64,000 bases of DNA, taken from Halospina sp040196175 (GTDB taxonomy: Bacteria > Pseudomonadota > Gammaproteobacteria > Pseudomonadales > Oleiphilaceae). The notes below the pieces were generated by a model. The model was not told the DNA's origin. It ran no database searches and saw only the letters and a program-made list of their open reading frames with translations. The stretch lies in contig NZ_JBEFNF010000007.1 of NCBI RefSeq assembly GCF_040196175.1, positions 62,001 to 126,000 on the forward strand. The letters run 5' to 3'. Each line of letters starts with the position of its first letter. Within the stretch, counting starts at the first letter, position 1. A program made the position numbers and the translations under genes. Below, piece by piece: positions 51,306 through 59,355 of this stretch.

Positions 51306-52663
51306 ACCCTATCCTCAAGTTCCAGCAGCCCGGTCTCCAGATGGTCAAGCATCCGCTGGAGGCTCGGCAGCGTCCGCCGGCAGCCTGTCAGCCCGAACTC
51401 CACCTGATCGCCATAGGTCGCCAGGGTCATATTCAGACCCAGCCGGTCCATGGCAATCGAGACCGGGTACATCCCCTCAAGGCGGGCGCCATTCCAATAC
51501 AGCGTTGACTCCGGCCCGGGCACATTCGAGATCACCACGTTGAAGGTCTGCCATTTAGGGGCCATCCCGGTCAGAAGCTGGAAAACGGCTGGCGCCAGAG
51601 TCAGAGCCGTGTAGTTGATGACCTCCTCGGCAGACATGGCGCGGTAGCGCGCCTTCTGCCTGTGCACCTCTTCATGGATGTGCCTGAGCCTTTCAAGCGG
51701 ATCCGCCAGATGGGTGAAGAGAGAGGCAAGCAGAATGCCCACCTGGTTACCGCCTTCGCTGTCATCGCGGCGCAGGTTTACTGGCACCATGGCAATCAGG
51801 GGCTTATCCGGCAGCTCATCCTGCTCAAGCAGATAACGGCGCAGGGCAGTCGCGCACATGGCCATGACCACGTCATTGACGGTTGTACCGGTGGCTTCGC
51901 AAACATTGCGGATACGAGCCAGTGAATAGGACTGGGCCGCGAAACGGCGGGATCCCGAGATGCTGTTGTTCAGCACGCAGCGCGGGGCATGAAAAATGGA
52001 CCCGTAGCCTGGATGCTGGCGGGATTCGTTGATGGTGCGCAGCAGCTCTTTCGCCACAGTGGGCACGGTCCCGAGCTGCTTACCGGAGCGCTCAAGCATG
52101 CGCGCCACGCTGCGCCACAGCGTTGACCCCCCTTCATCCAGGCTGCCGCTGGATTTCGGTGGCATGGCCCAGATTGGCGGCATCTCCCGTTCATCCGGAT
52201 CAGCCGACAGCATGCGCTGGGCCATGCGCATGGCGGAGACGCCATCGACCAGCGAATGATGGACCTTGGTGTAAAGCGCGAACCGGCGATCCGTTACCCC
52301 TTCGATAAGATGGCATTCCCAGAGGGGACGGTCACGATCCAGAAGATGACTGTGTTCGGAGGACACGAAGGCCAGAAGCTCACGGATCCGCCCTGGTGCC
52401 GGCAGTGCTTCGCGACGGAAATGATGCCCCAGGTCCAGATCGTCGTCCGGAACCCAGACTGGCTGCGCAAAACGATGGGAAAGGCGCTGATTGAACGGTG
52501 GTGACACCTGCCGATACTCACGCAGCGACTGCGCGAGACGGACCGCGTAGTCATCAGGCGCCCCTTCCGGGAAGGAGAACAGCTGGAGTCCCCCCACATG
52601 CATAGGCTGCTGGCGCTGTTCAAGCCAGAGAAACAGCTGGTCAACAGGGCTGAGAGGGGGCAC
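51302..52663 (-). CDS. Wax-ester synthase/diacylglycerol acyltransferase (WS/DGAT)
   Basis: Bifunctional acyltransferase making wax esters or triacylglycerol from acyl-CoA, 453 aa. The active site HHxxxDG is present as HHSLVDGVS near residue 135, and the C-terminal motif NVVISNVPGPE is intact. The start is GTG 52663 with GGAGG four bases upstream. This enzyme family is characteristic of marine hydrocarbon-degrading gammaproteobacteria such as Marinobacter. It lies tail to tail with mutY and co-directional with the shikimate kinase-like gene behind it. Confidence 0.93.
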   Translation of the reverse strand: MPPLSPVDQLFLWLEQRQQPMHVGGLQLFSFPEGAPDDYAVRLAQSLREYRQVSPPFNQRLSHRFAQPVWVPDDDLDLGHHFRREALPAPGRIRELLAFVSSEHSHLLDRDRPLWECHLIEGVTDRRFALYTKVHHSLVDGVSAMRMAQRMLSADPDEREMPPIWAMPPKSSGSLDEGGSTLWRSVARMLERSGKQLGTVPTVAKELLRTINESRQHPGYGSIFHAPRCVLNNSISGSRRFAAQSYSLARIRNVCEATGTTVNDVVMAMCATALRRYLLEQDELPDKPLIAMVPVNLRRDDSEGGNQVGILLASLFTHLADPLERLRHIHEEVHRQKARYRAMSAEEVINYTALTLAPAVFQLLTGMAPKWQTFNVVISNVPGPESTLYWNGARLEGMYPVSIAMDRLGLNMTLATYGDQVEFGLTGCRRTLPSLQRMLDHLETGLLELEDRV

Positions 52664-52756
52664 GCTACCTCCGGACTAAAGGATTCACCTTCAGGATAGA
52701 ACAACACCTGCCAGAGAAAATTGACCCCGTTCAAACCAGAGGCCGTCATTACGACG

Positions 52757-53272
52757 CTAAGGGCATTCCTCAAGCTGCGCGAGCGCTGCCTCGCACACCC
52801 GTTCCATGGATCGGTTATCACAGGCAATGACGATGTCTGAATAATGTCGATAAAGATCCAGGCGTTCTTCAAACAGATCCTGAATGCTTTGGTCCGGCCT
52901 TTTGGAAATGCCCCGCAGGCTGTAGTCACCGATCCGGTTGCGGACCGTATTGAGCGAGACGTCGAGAAAGACCACCACACTGCTGGTCTTAAGATGGGCC
53001 ATGCCCGCCTCGCTATAGACCACACTACCGCCAGTAGCAATCACGTGGTTGGAAACCGCCAGCGACAGCAACACCTGCTCTTCCACCTCGCGCAGCGCTT
53101 CATAGCCCCGCTCATCGACAATCGACTGAAGGCTTGAGCCCGTCCGACTCTGGATCAGCAGATCCGTATCCACAAAATCCCGGCCACTGGCTTTAGCCAG
53201 TAGCACACCAACGGTGCTCTTGCCCGAGCCCGGCATACCAATCAACGCAATATTGCTTTTGCGCTCATCCAT
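52757..53272 (-). CDS. Shikimate kinase-like protein
   Basis: P-loop kinase of about 171 aa with the full shikimate kinase layout: NIALIGMPGSGKSTVG, DFVDTDLLIQ, VIATGGSVV, and the arginine region LRGISKRPDQSIQDLFEER. It may be a second shikimate kinase or a related small kinase. The aroB and aroK operon neighbours are absent, which favours a paralogue, and the RP.L segment has RPDQ rather than RPLL. ATG 53272 is chosen since the first 12 residues upstream look unconserved. Confidence 0.82.
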   Translation of the reverse strand: MDERKSNIALIGMPGSGKSTVGVLLAKASGRDFVDTDLLIQSRTGSSLQSIVDERGYEALREVEEQVLLSLAVSNHVIATGGSVVYSEAGMAHLKTSSVVVFLDVSLNTVRNRIGDYSLRGISKRPDQSIQDLFEERLDLYRHYSDIVIACDNRSMERVCEAALAQLEECP

Positions 53273-53377
53273 CAATCCGAAACCTGCCCTCTTTGATTTT
53301 TCCCCCATGATACGTCAAATCGCCAGCGCAGGGACCACCTGGCAGTCCATATTCCCCCTTTAACCGTACCTCAAGGC

Positions 53378-53530
53378 ATGAGTCACAAACCACTTCCCGA
53401 GAAAATCTGCCCGGTCTGCCAGCGCCCCTTCAAATGGCGGCGTAAATGGGCACGCTGCTGGGATCAGGTGACCTATTGCAGTGAACGCTGCCGGCGCCAC
53501 CGCCGACACCCGGAGCAAGTGCTGCGATGA
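53378..53530 (+). CDS. DUF2256 small zinc-ribbon protein
   Basis: A 50-aa protein. Four Cys form a treble-clef/zinc-ribbon (KICPVCQRPF with CWDQ, and YCSERCRRHRR), and the C terminus is strongly basic. DUF2256 genes are typically next to, or fused with, photolyase/cryptochrome genes. Here its TGA overlaps the photolyase ATG (ATGA), showing translational coupling. A DNA- or photolyase-binding role is inferred, not shown. Confidence 0.85.
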   Translation: MSHKPLPEKICPVCQRPFKWRRKWARCWDQVTYCSERCRRHRRHPEQVLR

Positions 53531-55053
53531 CAACCGTTGTCTGGTTCAAAAGAGACCTGCGGGTGGATGATCATGGCCCGCTGTATGATGGGGTCGAAGA
53601 CAACCTCCTGCCTCTCTACGTGGTCGAGCCGGATTACTGGTGCCTTGCGGATACCAGCGAGCGCCAGTGGGCCTTCATCCGTGACTCGCTGCATGAGCTG
53701 GACACTGCCCTGCGTGCTCTGGGCGCCCCCCTGATCATCAAACACGGTGATGTAATCAAAGTTCTGGAGCAGTTGCGACAACAGACTGGCTTCACCCATC
53801 TGGTCAGCCACCAGGAGACGGGGAATGACTGGACCTTCCAACGGGACCGCGCTGTTGCCTGCTGGTGCCGGCAGAATGGGGTTCAATGGCGGGAATACGC
53901 GCAATTCGGCGTGGTCCGGGGCCCGCATGACCGGGATCACTGGGACCAGGCATGGCGACAAGTAATGCAAGCGCCCGCTTACCCTGCGCCGTCACGCATC
54001 ACCCCATCACTGACGGATAACCTTCACCCTCCTGAATCGGTGATCACACCGGTGTGCTGGGATCAACGCCCCTGCCCCGGACGCCAGCGTGGCGGCATGA
54101 GCCAGGGAGACAATCTGCTTGAAGAGTTCCTGAAACAGCGGAGCAAGGGTTACGAGAAGCGGATCTCCAGCCCGGTAACCGCTTGGGAGGCCAGCTCACG
54201 CCTGAGCCCACACATAGCCCACGGTACGGTCTCACTGCGACGCATCGTGCAACAGTGCCAGACCATAGCAGCCGCCCCGGAGATACCAGCCGGGCATCGC
54301 CGCAGCCTCAGAGCCTTCCGTTCGCGCCTGCACTGGCACTGCCACTTCATACAAAAGCTGGAAGATGAGCCAGCCATTGAGTTCCGGACCATCCACCCGG
54401 ACCTGGAAGGACTACGCCAGCCCGGCGAATCGCCGGAGGCGCTTGAGCGTTGGTGCCAGGGCCTCACTGGCTGGCCGCTGGTGGACGCCTGCATGCGGGC
54501 ACTCCACCACAGCGGATGGATCAATTTCCGGATGCGGGCCATGCTCATGGCCGTCGCCAGCTATCATCTGCATCAACACTGGCGTGAGCCGGCCCTGCAT
54601 CTGGCACGGCTTTTCACCGATTACGAGCCTGGCATCCACTACCCGCAGGCCCAGATGCAGTCAGGGCTGACCGGCATCAACGCCCTACGCATCTACAACC
54701 CGGTGCTTCAATCGCAGAAACTGGACCCCCAAGGTGTCTTCATCCGCGACTGGGTCCCAGAACTTGCCGGTCTACCCGCAGAATGGGTTCATACCCCCTG
54801 GGGCCTGTCATCCACACAGCGCGACCAGTTCGGTGCCGGGGCGTATCCTTTACCTGTTATTGATCATGAGGAAGGCGCGCGCCAGGCCAGGGCCCACATC
54901 AAAGCGTGGCGACAGCAGCATGTTCGCAGAGAAGCCACCAACCAAGTGCTGCAGCGCCACGGCAGCCGTGCCAACCAGCCGCGCAGGCCGCGCGCCGGGA
55001 CACGCGCCAAGCGCCGCAAAGGCAGCAACGCTCAGATGGACCTGTTTGAGTAA
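53527..55053 (+). CDS. FAD-binding photolyase/cryptochrome-family protein
   Basis: Photolyase-family flavoprotein, 508 aa. The N-terminal domain opens TTVVWFKRDLRVDDHGPLYD. The FAD-binding helical part shows SSRLSPHIAHGTVSLRRI, GWPLVDACMRALHHSGWINF and RMRAMLMAVASYHL, with PQAQMQSGLTGINALRIYNP near the end. It differs from the DASH gene at 20862. Within the core, SRLHWHCHFIQKLEDEP replaces the usual REL-type helix, as in the DUF2256-linked subgroup. The last 40 residues are a basic tail (RRPRAGTRAKRRKG). Repair substrate unknown. It is convergent with another photolyase gene 17 bp away. Confidence 0.87.
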   Translation: MTTVVWFKRDLRVDDHGPLYDGVEDNLLPLYVVEPDYWCLADTSERQWAFIRDSLHELDTALRALGAPLIIKHGDVIKVLEQLRQQTGFTHLVSHQETGNDWTFQRDRAVACWCRQNGVQWREYAQFGVVRGPHDRDHWDQAWRQVMQAPAYPAPSRITPSLTDNLHPPESVITPVCWDQRPCPGRQRGGMSQGDNLLEEFLKQRSKGYEKRISSPVTAWEASSRLSPHIAHGTVSLRRIVQQCQTIAAAPEIPAGHRRSLRAFRSRLHWHCHFIQKLEDEPAIEFRTIHPDLEGLRQPGESPEALERWCQGLTGWPLVDACMRALHHSGWINFRMRAMLMAVASYHLHQHWREPALHLARLFTDYEPGIHYPQAQMQSGLTGINALRIYNPVLQSQKLDPQGVFIRDWVPELAGLPAEWVHTPWGLSSTQRDQFGAGAYPLPVIDHEEGARQARAHIKAWRQQHVRREATNQVLQRHGSRANQPRRPRAGTRAKRRKGSNAQMDLFE

Positions 55054-55070
55054 CGGCTGCATGAGCCACG

Positions 55071-56612
55071 CTAAAGCGCGTTGACGTTAACCAATGCCTC
55101 TTCCGCTTTCGCCAGAACCGCTGCGCGTTGTTCTTCACCCTGCTTTTCCCAGTTCCGGTAAATCATGCCCATGCGCGGATTGGACTTGAAGTGCTCGCGG
55201 TGACGATCAATGAAATGCCAGTAAAGGCTGTTGAACGGACAGGCATCCGGGCCGGTGGTGGCGTTCACGTTGTAGACGCAGTGGCGGCAGTGATCGGACA
55301 TCCGGTTAATGTACTTACCGCTAGCCGCGTAAGGCTTCGATCCCAGAATGCCACCGTCCGCATGCATCACCATGCCCTGGGTGTTGGGCCGCTCCACCCA
55401 ATCGAACGCATCCGCGTAGACGCCCAGGTACCAGTCGCAGATCGCCTCGGGATGGACGCCGGCCAGCAGCGCGAAGTTACCCGTCACCATCAGCCGTTGA
55501 ATGTGGTGGGCGTAGGCGTGCTCCAGGGTGTTGCCGATGGCTTTGGCCATGCAGCGCATCCGGGTGTCGCCGGTCCAGTAGAAAGCTGGCAGAGGCGCGG
55601 TGTTGCCGAGCCGGTTTTCATCCGCATAGCCGGGCATCAGCGTCCAGTAGAGCCCGCGCACGAACTCCCGCCACCCCAGGATCTGGCGGATAAAGCCCTC
55701 AACGGCATTCAACGGCGCGCGACCGGCATGATATTGCGCCTGGGCCGCCTCGCAGACTTCCCTCGGGAGCAACAGCCCGATATTGAGATAGGGCGAAAGC
55801 AGCGCGTGGAACAGATTCGGCTCGTCATCGGCCATGGCGTCCTGGAAATCGCCGAACCACGGCAGCCGGTGTGTCAGAAAGTGGTCCAGGGCAGCCAGCG
55901 CGTCTTCCCGGGTGACTGCCCAGCCGAAGGAATCCGTGTTACCAATGTGGCCACCCAGGTGGGATCCGACCTCCGAAATAACGGCCCTGGTCGTGGCATC
56001 CGGCTCAACCCGGAACGCCGGAGGTGCCGGCGGATCACCTTTCCACTTCTTACGGTTTGACGCATCCAGGTTCCACTCACCGCCCTCGGGCTGACCATCG
56101 GCATCCACCAACAGGCCCGACTCCCGGCGCAGCTCCCGGTAGAAGTACTCCATGCGCCACTGCTTGCGGTTACGGGTCCACTTCTGAAAGCGCTCAACGG
56201 TGGCAAAAAAGCGGTTGTCCGGACGAATGCTCAGCGATACTGGCAACTCCCACTGCCGCATCGCCTGATCCAACCGCCACTCACCGCATTCGGTGGCAAC
56301 CACGCCCTCGGCTCCCACGGCGTCAGCCGTCTCGCGGACTACGTCGCCAAGGCTTTGATGCGCACTGTCTGGATCAAACGCATGGTAATGAACACACCAC
56401 CCCGCCTGCTCCAGCTCCGTTGCAAAGTGGCGCATAGCGCTGAAAATCAGCGCCAGTTTCTGCTTGTGGTGATTGGTGTAGCCAGCCTCTTCGGCGACCT
56501 CGGCCATAACAACATGGTCGCGGTTGGGGTCGGCTTCCGCCAATGCAGTGAGTGACGGAGTGAGTTGATCGCCGAGGATCAGAATAAGATTGCGGGGATT
56601 GTTTTCAGTCAT
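55071..56612 (-). CDS. Iron-sulfur bacterial cryptochrome/(6-4) photolyase (FeS-BCP, PhrB-type)
   Basis: Member of the prokaryotic (6-4) photolyase group, 513 aa. The N terminus LILILGDQLTPSL starts the antenna domain. Catalytic-domain motifs are FNPLYWH-like PFNSLYWHFID and AICDWYLGVYADAFDWVE. The 4Fe-4S Cys are the Cys in ICDWYLG plus the three in CRHCVYNVNATTGPDAC. ATG 56612 has AGGGATCTG upstream. The family repairs (6-4) photoproducts and carries a lumazine-type antenna. It is the third photolyase type in the window. Confidence 0.9.
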   Translation of the reverse strand: MTENNPRNLILILGDQLTPSLTALAEADPNRDHVVMAEVAEEAGYTNHHKQKLALIFSAMRHFATELEQAGWCVHYHAFDPDSAHQSLGDVVRETADAVGAEGVVATECGEWRLDQAMRQWELPVSLSIRPDNRFFATVERFQKWTRNRKQWRMEYFYRELRRESGLLVDADGQPEGGEWNLDASNRKKWKGDPPAPPAFRVEPDATTRAVISEVGSHLGGHIGNTDSFGWAVTREDALAALDHFLTHRLPWFGDFQDAMADDEPNLFHALLSPYLNIGLLLPREVCEAAQAQYHAGRAPLNAVEGFIRQILGWREFVRGLYWTLMPGYADENRLGNTAPLPAFYWTGDTRMRCMAKAIGNTLEHAYAHHIQRLMVTGNFALLAGVHPEAICDWYLGVYADAFDWVERPNTQGMVMHADGGILGSKPYAASGKYINRMSDHCRHCVYNVNATTGPDACPFNSLYWHFIDRHREHFKSNPRMGMIYRNWEKQGEEQRAAVLAKAEEALVNVNAL

Positions 56613-56754
56613 ACAGATCCCTACGCCTTGCACGGCTCTGCGGTTCTCCTAGTATTACAGACGGAGCCCCATCGAGTCCCTCCCCAGGGGGACAGTGCAC
56701 GTACCCCGACAAATGAACGTACCTATTGCATAATTTCATTTAAAAGGAGTCCCC

Positions 56755-57321
56755 ATGCAAGACGATCGGCTATCGTGGCTGCTTCGCAAGGGAATGATTG
56801 CCCTGCCCGTCATCCTGATTCTGGTGCTGGCCCGATGCGGCGGTGACACCGCCGGCAGCAGCGACCAAACCTCGGGCGATGAAACGAATGGCTCGGCTCC
56901 AAGTCAGAGCACCGCTGAGCCGGCACCGGCCAAAAACAGTGAGCCCGCACGGGACGAATTCACCGCGAGCGACATCAAGGCCGCAATGCGCGAGCACATC
57001 GACAATCGCACGCGGATGGGCAACCCCGGCGTATTCGAGATAACGGACCCGCGGACCAGCCAGACCCTGGACCTGCGATTCCAGAAAATCCATGACCCGG
57101 TGCGCACCATGGGCGATGGCCACTACTTCGCATGCACCAACTTCGCGGCCATCGGCGACCCCTATAAAACCTATGACCTGGATTTCTGGCTGCAGGTGCA
57201 TGATGGCGAGCTAATCGTGTACGAGGAGAACGTCCACAAGCTGCCCGTGCATCAAAACGGCCGATGGGTTCAACAACCCCGATACAACTTTGTGGATGAC
57301 CGGATCAACCTGCTTCGGTAG
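56755..57321 (+). CDS. Membrane-anchored protein of unknown function
   Basis: A 188-aa exported protein. A hydrophobic N-terminal segment (GMIALPVILILVLARCGG) ends with Cys but has Arg at -1, so it is not a standard lipobox; a membrane anchor is as likely as lipidation. Residues about 35-70 form a Ser/Thr/Pro/Glu linker. The rest is a soluble domain with conserved-looking YFACTNFAAIGDPYKTYDLDF, WLQVHDGELIVYEENVHKL. I do not recognise the family. AGGAG stands before ATG 56755. It is divergent from the FeS photolyase. Confidence 0.65.
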   Translation: MQDDRLSWLLRKGMIALPVILILVLARCGGDTAGSSDQTSGDETNGSAPSQSTAEPAPAKNSEPARDEFTASDIKAAMREHIDNRTRMGNPGVFEITDPRTSQTLDLRFQKIHDPVRTMGDGHYFACTNFAAIGDPYKTYDLDFWLQVHDGELIVYEENVHKLPVHQNGRWVQQPRYNFVDDRINLLR

Positions 57322-57369
57322 CCGCCTACGGGCTAAAGAGCGGCACCGCAGTACACTGGAGCTGAGACT

Positions 57370-58179
57370 ATGGACGATTTAAAGCTTCCCCTCTTCCTCG
57401 GCGGTTTTGCGCTGTTTTTCCTGATCGAGGGGATAGCGGCCAAGCGGCCCTGGCAGGAACCACGTGGAAAACGCCTGCGGATGCATGCCGCCGTGGCCGT
57501 ATTCAACACAGTCGTCCTCAAGCTGCTCATCCTTGCGCCGTTTCTCTACTGGACAGAATACATTGCCAAACAGGGCTGGGGGCTGGCACCGATGCTGGGC
57601 TACAGCGGCGTTGGCGGCATCGTCGCGACCCTCATCGTGCTGGACATGTTCGATTACTGGTGGCACCGCTTCAATCACCGTGTGGGTCTGCTCTGGCGCT
57701 TCCACAAGGTGCATCACGTAGATACCCATGTAGACGTCACCACCGCTCTGCGCTTCCACCCTGGGGAACTGTTCATTTCCTTCTTCGTGAAACTCGTCTG
57801 GATTGGTGCCTGGGGACCAAGCCTGGCCGGGTTTGTGGCCTTTGAGATTGGCGTCAGCCTGGCCAGCCAGTTCCATCACTCAAACATCGACTTTCCTGAA
57901 CGCTGGGAGCGTATGCTGCGTTTATTCATCGTGACCCCGCGATTCCATACCAGCCACCACACTGTCTCCCGCCGCACAGGCGATGCCAATTTTGCGACGA
58001 TTTTCATCGTCTGGGACCGTCTGTTTGGAACCTATCAGGAGCCCGATGGCAAAGAGCTGGAGCACCTGGGACTGCCCGAGGGGCGCGACGATTATCTGTC
58101 ATTTTTGGCCTGGCTCACTGAGCCACTATCACCGCGCAACGCGAATCAGGCTGATCCGGAGCGGCGAACGACGTCGTAA
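57370..58179 (+). CDS. Sterol desaturase/fatty-acid hydroxylase family protein
   Basis: Integral-membrane di-iron hydroxylase, 269 aa. The eight-His pattern is visible: DYWWHRFNHRVG, FHKVHHVDTH, SQFHHSNIDFP and PRFHTSHHTVSRR. About four to five membrane helices surround it. The substrate is probably a lipid (for example sterol, hopanoid or fatty acid), but the identity cannot be derived from sequence. It follows the unknown exported gene by 48 bp on the same strand. Confidence 0.88.
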   Translation: MDDLKLPLFLGGFALFFLIEGIAAKRPWQEPRGKRLRMHAAVAVFNTVVLKLLILAPFLYWTEYIAKQGWGLAPMLGYSGVGGIVATLIVLDMFDYWWHRFNHRVGLLWRFHKVHHVDTHVDVTTALRFHPGELFISFFVKLVWIGAWGPSLAGFVAFEIGVSLASQFHHSNIDFPERWERMLRLFIVTPRFHTSHHTVSRRTGDANFATIFIVWDRLFGTYQEPDGKELEHLGLPEGRDDYLSFLAWLTEPLSPRNANQADPERRTTS

Positions 58180-58270
58180 ATCGAGATGGTCATTGACGGT
58201 GAGAACGACAGCGTCAAAGGTATCGAAAGCATGCTGATTGCATGTACGGCAGCGATGAGGAGCAAAAACA

Positions 58271-58546
58271 ATGAAACGTTTTCAGGCAACCATTACCATC
58301 CTGGCAATGATGGCAGGGCTCACTATGGGTGGACTGGCAGTGGCATCCAGCCATGGCGATGAACATGCGGGTGACAATGCCCAGGCTGAAGAACACGCGC
58401 AGCACGATCATACTGATCAGGAAGCCGATTCTGGAGAAGACGACAGTTCCAGTGAAGACGATAGGTCCGAATCGGATGAGCACGCAGGCGAGGAAGCGCA
58501 TTCCGATGACCAAGGCGACGAGCATGCCGGTGATTCAAGCTGGTAA
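58271..58546 (+). CDS. Secreted His/Asp/Glu-rich protein
   Basis: A 91-aa secreted or periplasmic protein. After a signal peptide (ATITILAMMAGLTMGGLAVA, probably cut after AVAS) the mature part is almost only His, Asp, Glu, Ser, Ala and Gly, with repeated HGDEHAGD/DEHAGE units. It has no aromatic residue except the C-terminal Trp. Such low-complexity, very acidic, His-containing proteins often bind metals or act as periplasmic buffers; the role here is inferred only. GAGGAGCAAAAACA precedes ATG. A hairpin terminator follows. Confidence 0.75.
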   Translation: MKRFQATITILAMMAGLTMGGLAVASSHGDEHAGDNAQAEEHAQHDHTDQEADSGEDDSSSEDDRSESDEHAGEEAHSDDQGDEHAGDSSW

Positions 58547-58563
58547 GAACTAGCGTGGTCGGT

Positions 58564-58600
58564 CCGGACCTGTGCCATAACGCTACAGGTCCGGCCTTTC
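58564..58600 (+). terminator. Probable terminator after the His/acid-rich gene
   Basis: Ten-bp stem CCGGACCTGT/ACAGGTCCGG with an 11-base loop, followed by CCTTTCT. The T-run is short, so the confidence is moderate. Confidence 0.55.
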
Positions 58601-58655
58601 TAAGCAACCCATCGCCACCAAACCTTTGATATCATCGCTCTGACAGTAAACTCAC

Positions 58656-58847
58656 TCAGCATTCCTTAAGACCTGCTTTCCGCAGCAGAGTCATCATTGG
58701 ACACCAGCCTGTGAATGCTGACTGCATCAGATTCAGCGCAATAAACCCTGTAAAAAGAAGCCAGGCGGGGTGCAGAAAATGAGCCAGCAGTACGGAAATC
58801 AGCACGAAGGCACCTGCGATCAACCGGAGCGCATCATTAACAGTCAT
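58656..58847 (-). CDS. DUF2892 (YgaP-type) membrane protein
   Basis: A 63-aa inner-membrane protein with two helices joined by a short loop (LIAGAFVLISVLLAHFL and LLFTGFIALNLMQSAF), ending in GWCPMMTLLRKAGLKEC. This is the DUF2892 domain, often fused to rhodanese in YgaP. Cys residues near the C terminus may take part in sulfur handling. ATG 58847 follows GAGGAACTGGCT. It is divergent from the ArsR-type regulator, whose operator-like palindrome lies between the two. Confidence 0.85.
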   Translation of the reverse strand: MTVNDALRLIAGAFVLISVLLAHFLHPAWLLFTGFIALNLMQSAFTGWCPMMTLLRKAGLKEC

Positions 58848-58870
58848 AGCCAGTTCCTCTCTCAACGCGG

Positions 58871-58889
58871 TTAGTTTAGAATAAACTAA
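58871..58889. promoter_or_regulatory. Palindromic operator in DUF2892-arsR divergent region
   Basis: TTAGTTTA-GAA-TAAACTAA, a perfect 8-bp dyad with a 3-bp spacer, placed between the two divergent genes (64 bp apart). Its core TTAGAATAA recurs, inverted, upstream of the DUF3365 gene. Confidence 0.7.
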
Positions 58890-58911
58890 TACAGAAGTCG
58901 GGAAGCGACAA

Positions 58912-59274
58912 ATGAAATCTCCAGAGTCCGCCACTGCACCTCAGAATCTCAGCAACGCCACCAACCTCACCGCCGAAGAGATGGCGGTGCATGCGGAAGA
59001 GGCAAGTCAGGTTCTGAAATCCATCGCCAACCCCAACCGGCTGATGATCCTGTGCTGCCTTATTCAAGAGGAAAAAACAGTGGGCACCATCAACAACGAG
59101 GTGCCTCTCAGCCAGTCCGCGCTTTCTCAACACCTGGCACGCCTCAGAGCGGAAAACCTCGTGATCTCACGCAAAGAGGGGCAGACGGTTCACTACCGGA
59201 TCAAGGACCCTCGGATCATCGAGCTCATGTCGCACCTGTATGAGCTTTACTGCGCCCCTGAGCCCAGCGGTTAG
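58912..59274 (+). CDS. ArsR/SmtB-family regulator, BigR/YgaV-like
   Basis: Winged-helix repressor, 120 aa. The DNA-binding region shows VLKSIANPNRLMILCCLIQE and LSQSALSQHLARLRAENLV. Two Cys lie at the positions used by BigR, SqrR and YgaV: LMILCC and, near the end, LYELYCAPE. Those proteins sense persulfide or sulfane sulfur through a disulfide between these Cys. The divergent DUF2892 gene supports a sulfide-stress role (YgaP is its usual partner). Binding to the palindrome upstream is predicted. It could also respond to oxidants. Confidence 0.85.
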   Translation: MKSPESATAPQNLSNATNLTAEEMAVHAEEASQVLKSIANPNRLMILCCLIQEEKTVGTINNEVPLSQSALSQHLARLRAENLVISRKEGQTVHYRIKDPRIIELMSHLYELYCAPEPSG

Positions 59275-59316
59275 GCGCACACCCTGAAACCACCTTGATT
59301 CACGGGCCCAAACAAT

Positions 59317-59330
59317 TTAGATTATTCTAA
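59317..59330. promoter_or_regulatory. Second operator-like site before the DUF3365 gene
   Basis: TTAGA-TTAT-TCTAA, a 5-bp dyad 26-39 bp upstream of the DUF3365 start. It contains TTATTCTAA, the reverse complement of the core of the palindrome at 58871. The ArsR-type regulator may therefore control this gene as well. Confidence 0.5.
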
Positions 59331-59355
59331 TATTAACCACAGTAAAGGGCCCGTC

